49,175 bases of DNA from Kiritimatiellia bacterium (GTDB lineage: Bacteria > Verrucomicrobiota > Kiritimatiellia > RFP12 > JAAYLN01). The notes beneath the pieces are model-generated. The model worked only from the letters and a program-made list of their open reading frames with translations, had not been told where the DNA came from and made no database searches. Shown here one piece after another: positions 48,735 through 49,175 of this stretch. The position numbers and the translations under genes are program-made. The stretch is taken from NCBI GenBank assembly GCA_017962605.1, contig JAGCUY010000072.1:1-49175 (forward strand). Direction: 5' to 3'. Every line of letters starts with the position of its first letter. The first letter of the stretch is position 1.

Positions 48735-49175
48735 ATGAACAAAACAACGATGACCATCGTCGCCGCTCTGGCCGCGGGTGCGGCCGCCGCCTCGACGCGA
48801 ACGCCATACGCCAACGACTTCACGACGCGCACGTCGGGCGCGACGCCGTCAGCCCGCTGGATGGAAACGGACTATATCACCGGTGGGCTTGTGCGCTCCG
48901 TCAGCGGCATAGCCTCGGAGGGTCGGGAACCGTACAACTCCGCCACCGCCTATCAGGACGGTTGGGCGATGAAGACCGGCTACTGCCACTCAAGCGTCCT
49001 CTTCACGGTCGCGGACGCTGGCGGCAATCCGGGTGCCCTCGTCAACGCGAACTCGTCGAGCTATCAGAACAACACCACAATCGCGATGCAGCCCTTCTAC
49101 AACGAGTTCACGGATGGCGTCCTCAAGATTTCCGTCGATATCCGCACAACGGCGCAAACGGACTCGTTCAACCCC
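48735..49175 (+). CDS. Secreted protein, partial (C-terminus outside window)
   Basis: 147 codons are open to the window edge. A typical signal peptide (MNKTTMTIVAALAAGAAAAS) is followed by TPYANDFTTRTSGATPS, common at the start of LamG or other beta-sandwich surface proteins of this type, and FTDGVLKISVDIRT, which resembles a jelly-roll strand pair. The ATG has an AAGGAG site 8 bases upstream and the AAACTGCCATG context, close to the AAACGCCATG of the LamG and glycosidase genes. Function is not identifiable from this part; carbohydrate binding is an inference from the related start and the XylR-type regulator nearby. Confidence 0.8.
   Translation, partial: MNKTTMTIVAALAAGAAAASTRTPYANDFTTRTSGATPSARWMETDYITGGLVRSVSGIASEGREPYNSATAYQDGWAMKTGYCHSSVLFTVADAGGNPGALVNANSSSYQNNTTIAMQPFYNEFTDGVLKISVDIRTTAQTDSFNP

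Overview
The window is GC-rich bacterial chromosome from a Gram-negative organism. It carries lipid A genes (lpxI, lpxB), an Rnf ion pump, a GspG-like pseudopilin and secreted proteins with clear signal peptides. Several features fit a gut or anoxic member of Kiritimatiellota/Verrucomicrobiota/Lentisphaerota: LacI-fold/AraC-HTH (XylR-type) regulators, DUF4143 and 'AAA-ATPase-like' proteins, LamG secreted proteins, very long multidomain exoproteins, and many intergenic short tandem repeats. This placement is inference; there is no rRNA in the window.

Layout. 0-0.8 kb: rnfA and the start of rnfB on the minus strand. 0.8-2.3 kb: secreted HtrA-like protease. 2.3-5.3 kb: two divergent DUF4143 AAA ATPases around a 608-base AT-rich spacer holding gene debris, hairpins and promoters. 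5.6-8.6 kb: a sugar nucleotidyltransferase and an ABC-F ATPase gene broken by an in-frame TAG. 8.7-20.3 kb: one 3850-residue secreted protein that carries both a gingipain-type cysteine protease domain and a subtilisin domain. 20.3-23.7 kb: variant hisI, GspG-like protein, hemW, NrpR-like regulator. 23.7-26.9 kb: tRNA-Gly, lpxI, lpxB and a NahK-like sugar kinase in one run. 27.0-38.3 kb: DnaQ-family exonuclease, a XylR-type regulator, a duplicated LamG protein, a RAYT transposase inside its own repeat field, and a secreted protein with two glycoside hydrolase barrels. 38.4-42.7 kb: PgpH-like HD phosphodiesterase, a fused RpiB-GlyA enzyme, and a Dus tRNA dihydrouridine synthase. 43.2-45.2 kb: ilvE and an AsmA-like protein. 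45.7-49.2 kb: a second XylR-type regulator, a truncated AAA-ATPase-like protein, and the start of another secreted protein.

How it fits together. The regulator/LamG/dual-glycosidase block and the second regulator with its secreted neighbour look like carbohydrate-sensing and degradation units. The sugar kinase and nucleotidyltransferase, 20 kb apart, are of the kinds that turn a hexosamine into a nucleotide sugar. The giant protease and the GspG-like protein two genes downstream suggest export through a type II-like route, but only one such component is seen.

Three signals beyond the gene list stand out. (1) Promoters of the form TTGnnn-N17-TAnnnT are easy to read, and at about eight genes the predicted +1 falls 0-4 bases before the start codon with no Shine-Dalgarno sequence, which points to common leaderless mRNAs next to ordinary leadered genes. 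(2) Spacers are filled by arrays with a 7-base period, one running as 18 units to the base before a start codon. (3) Palindromic repeats sit in frame in protein linkers, including an inverted pair exactly flanking a glycosidase domain.
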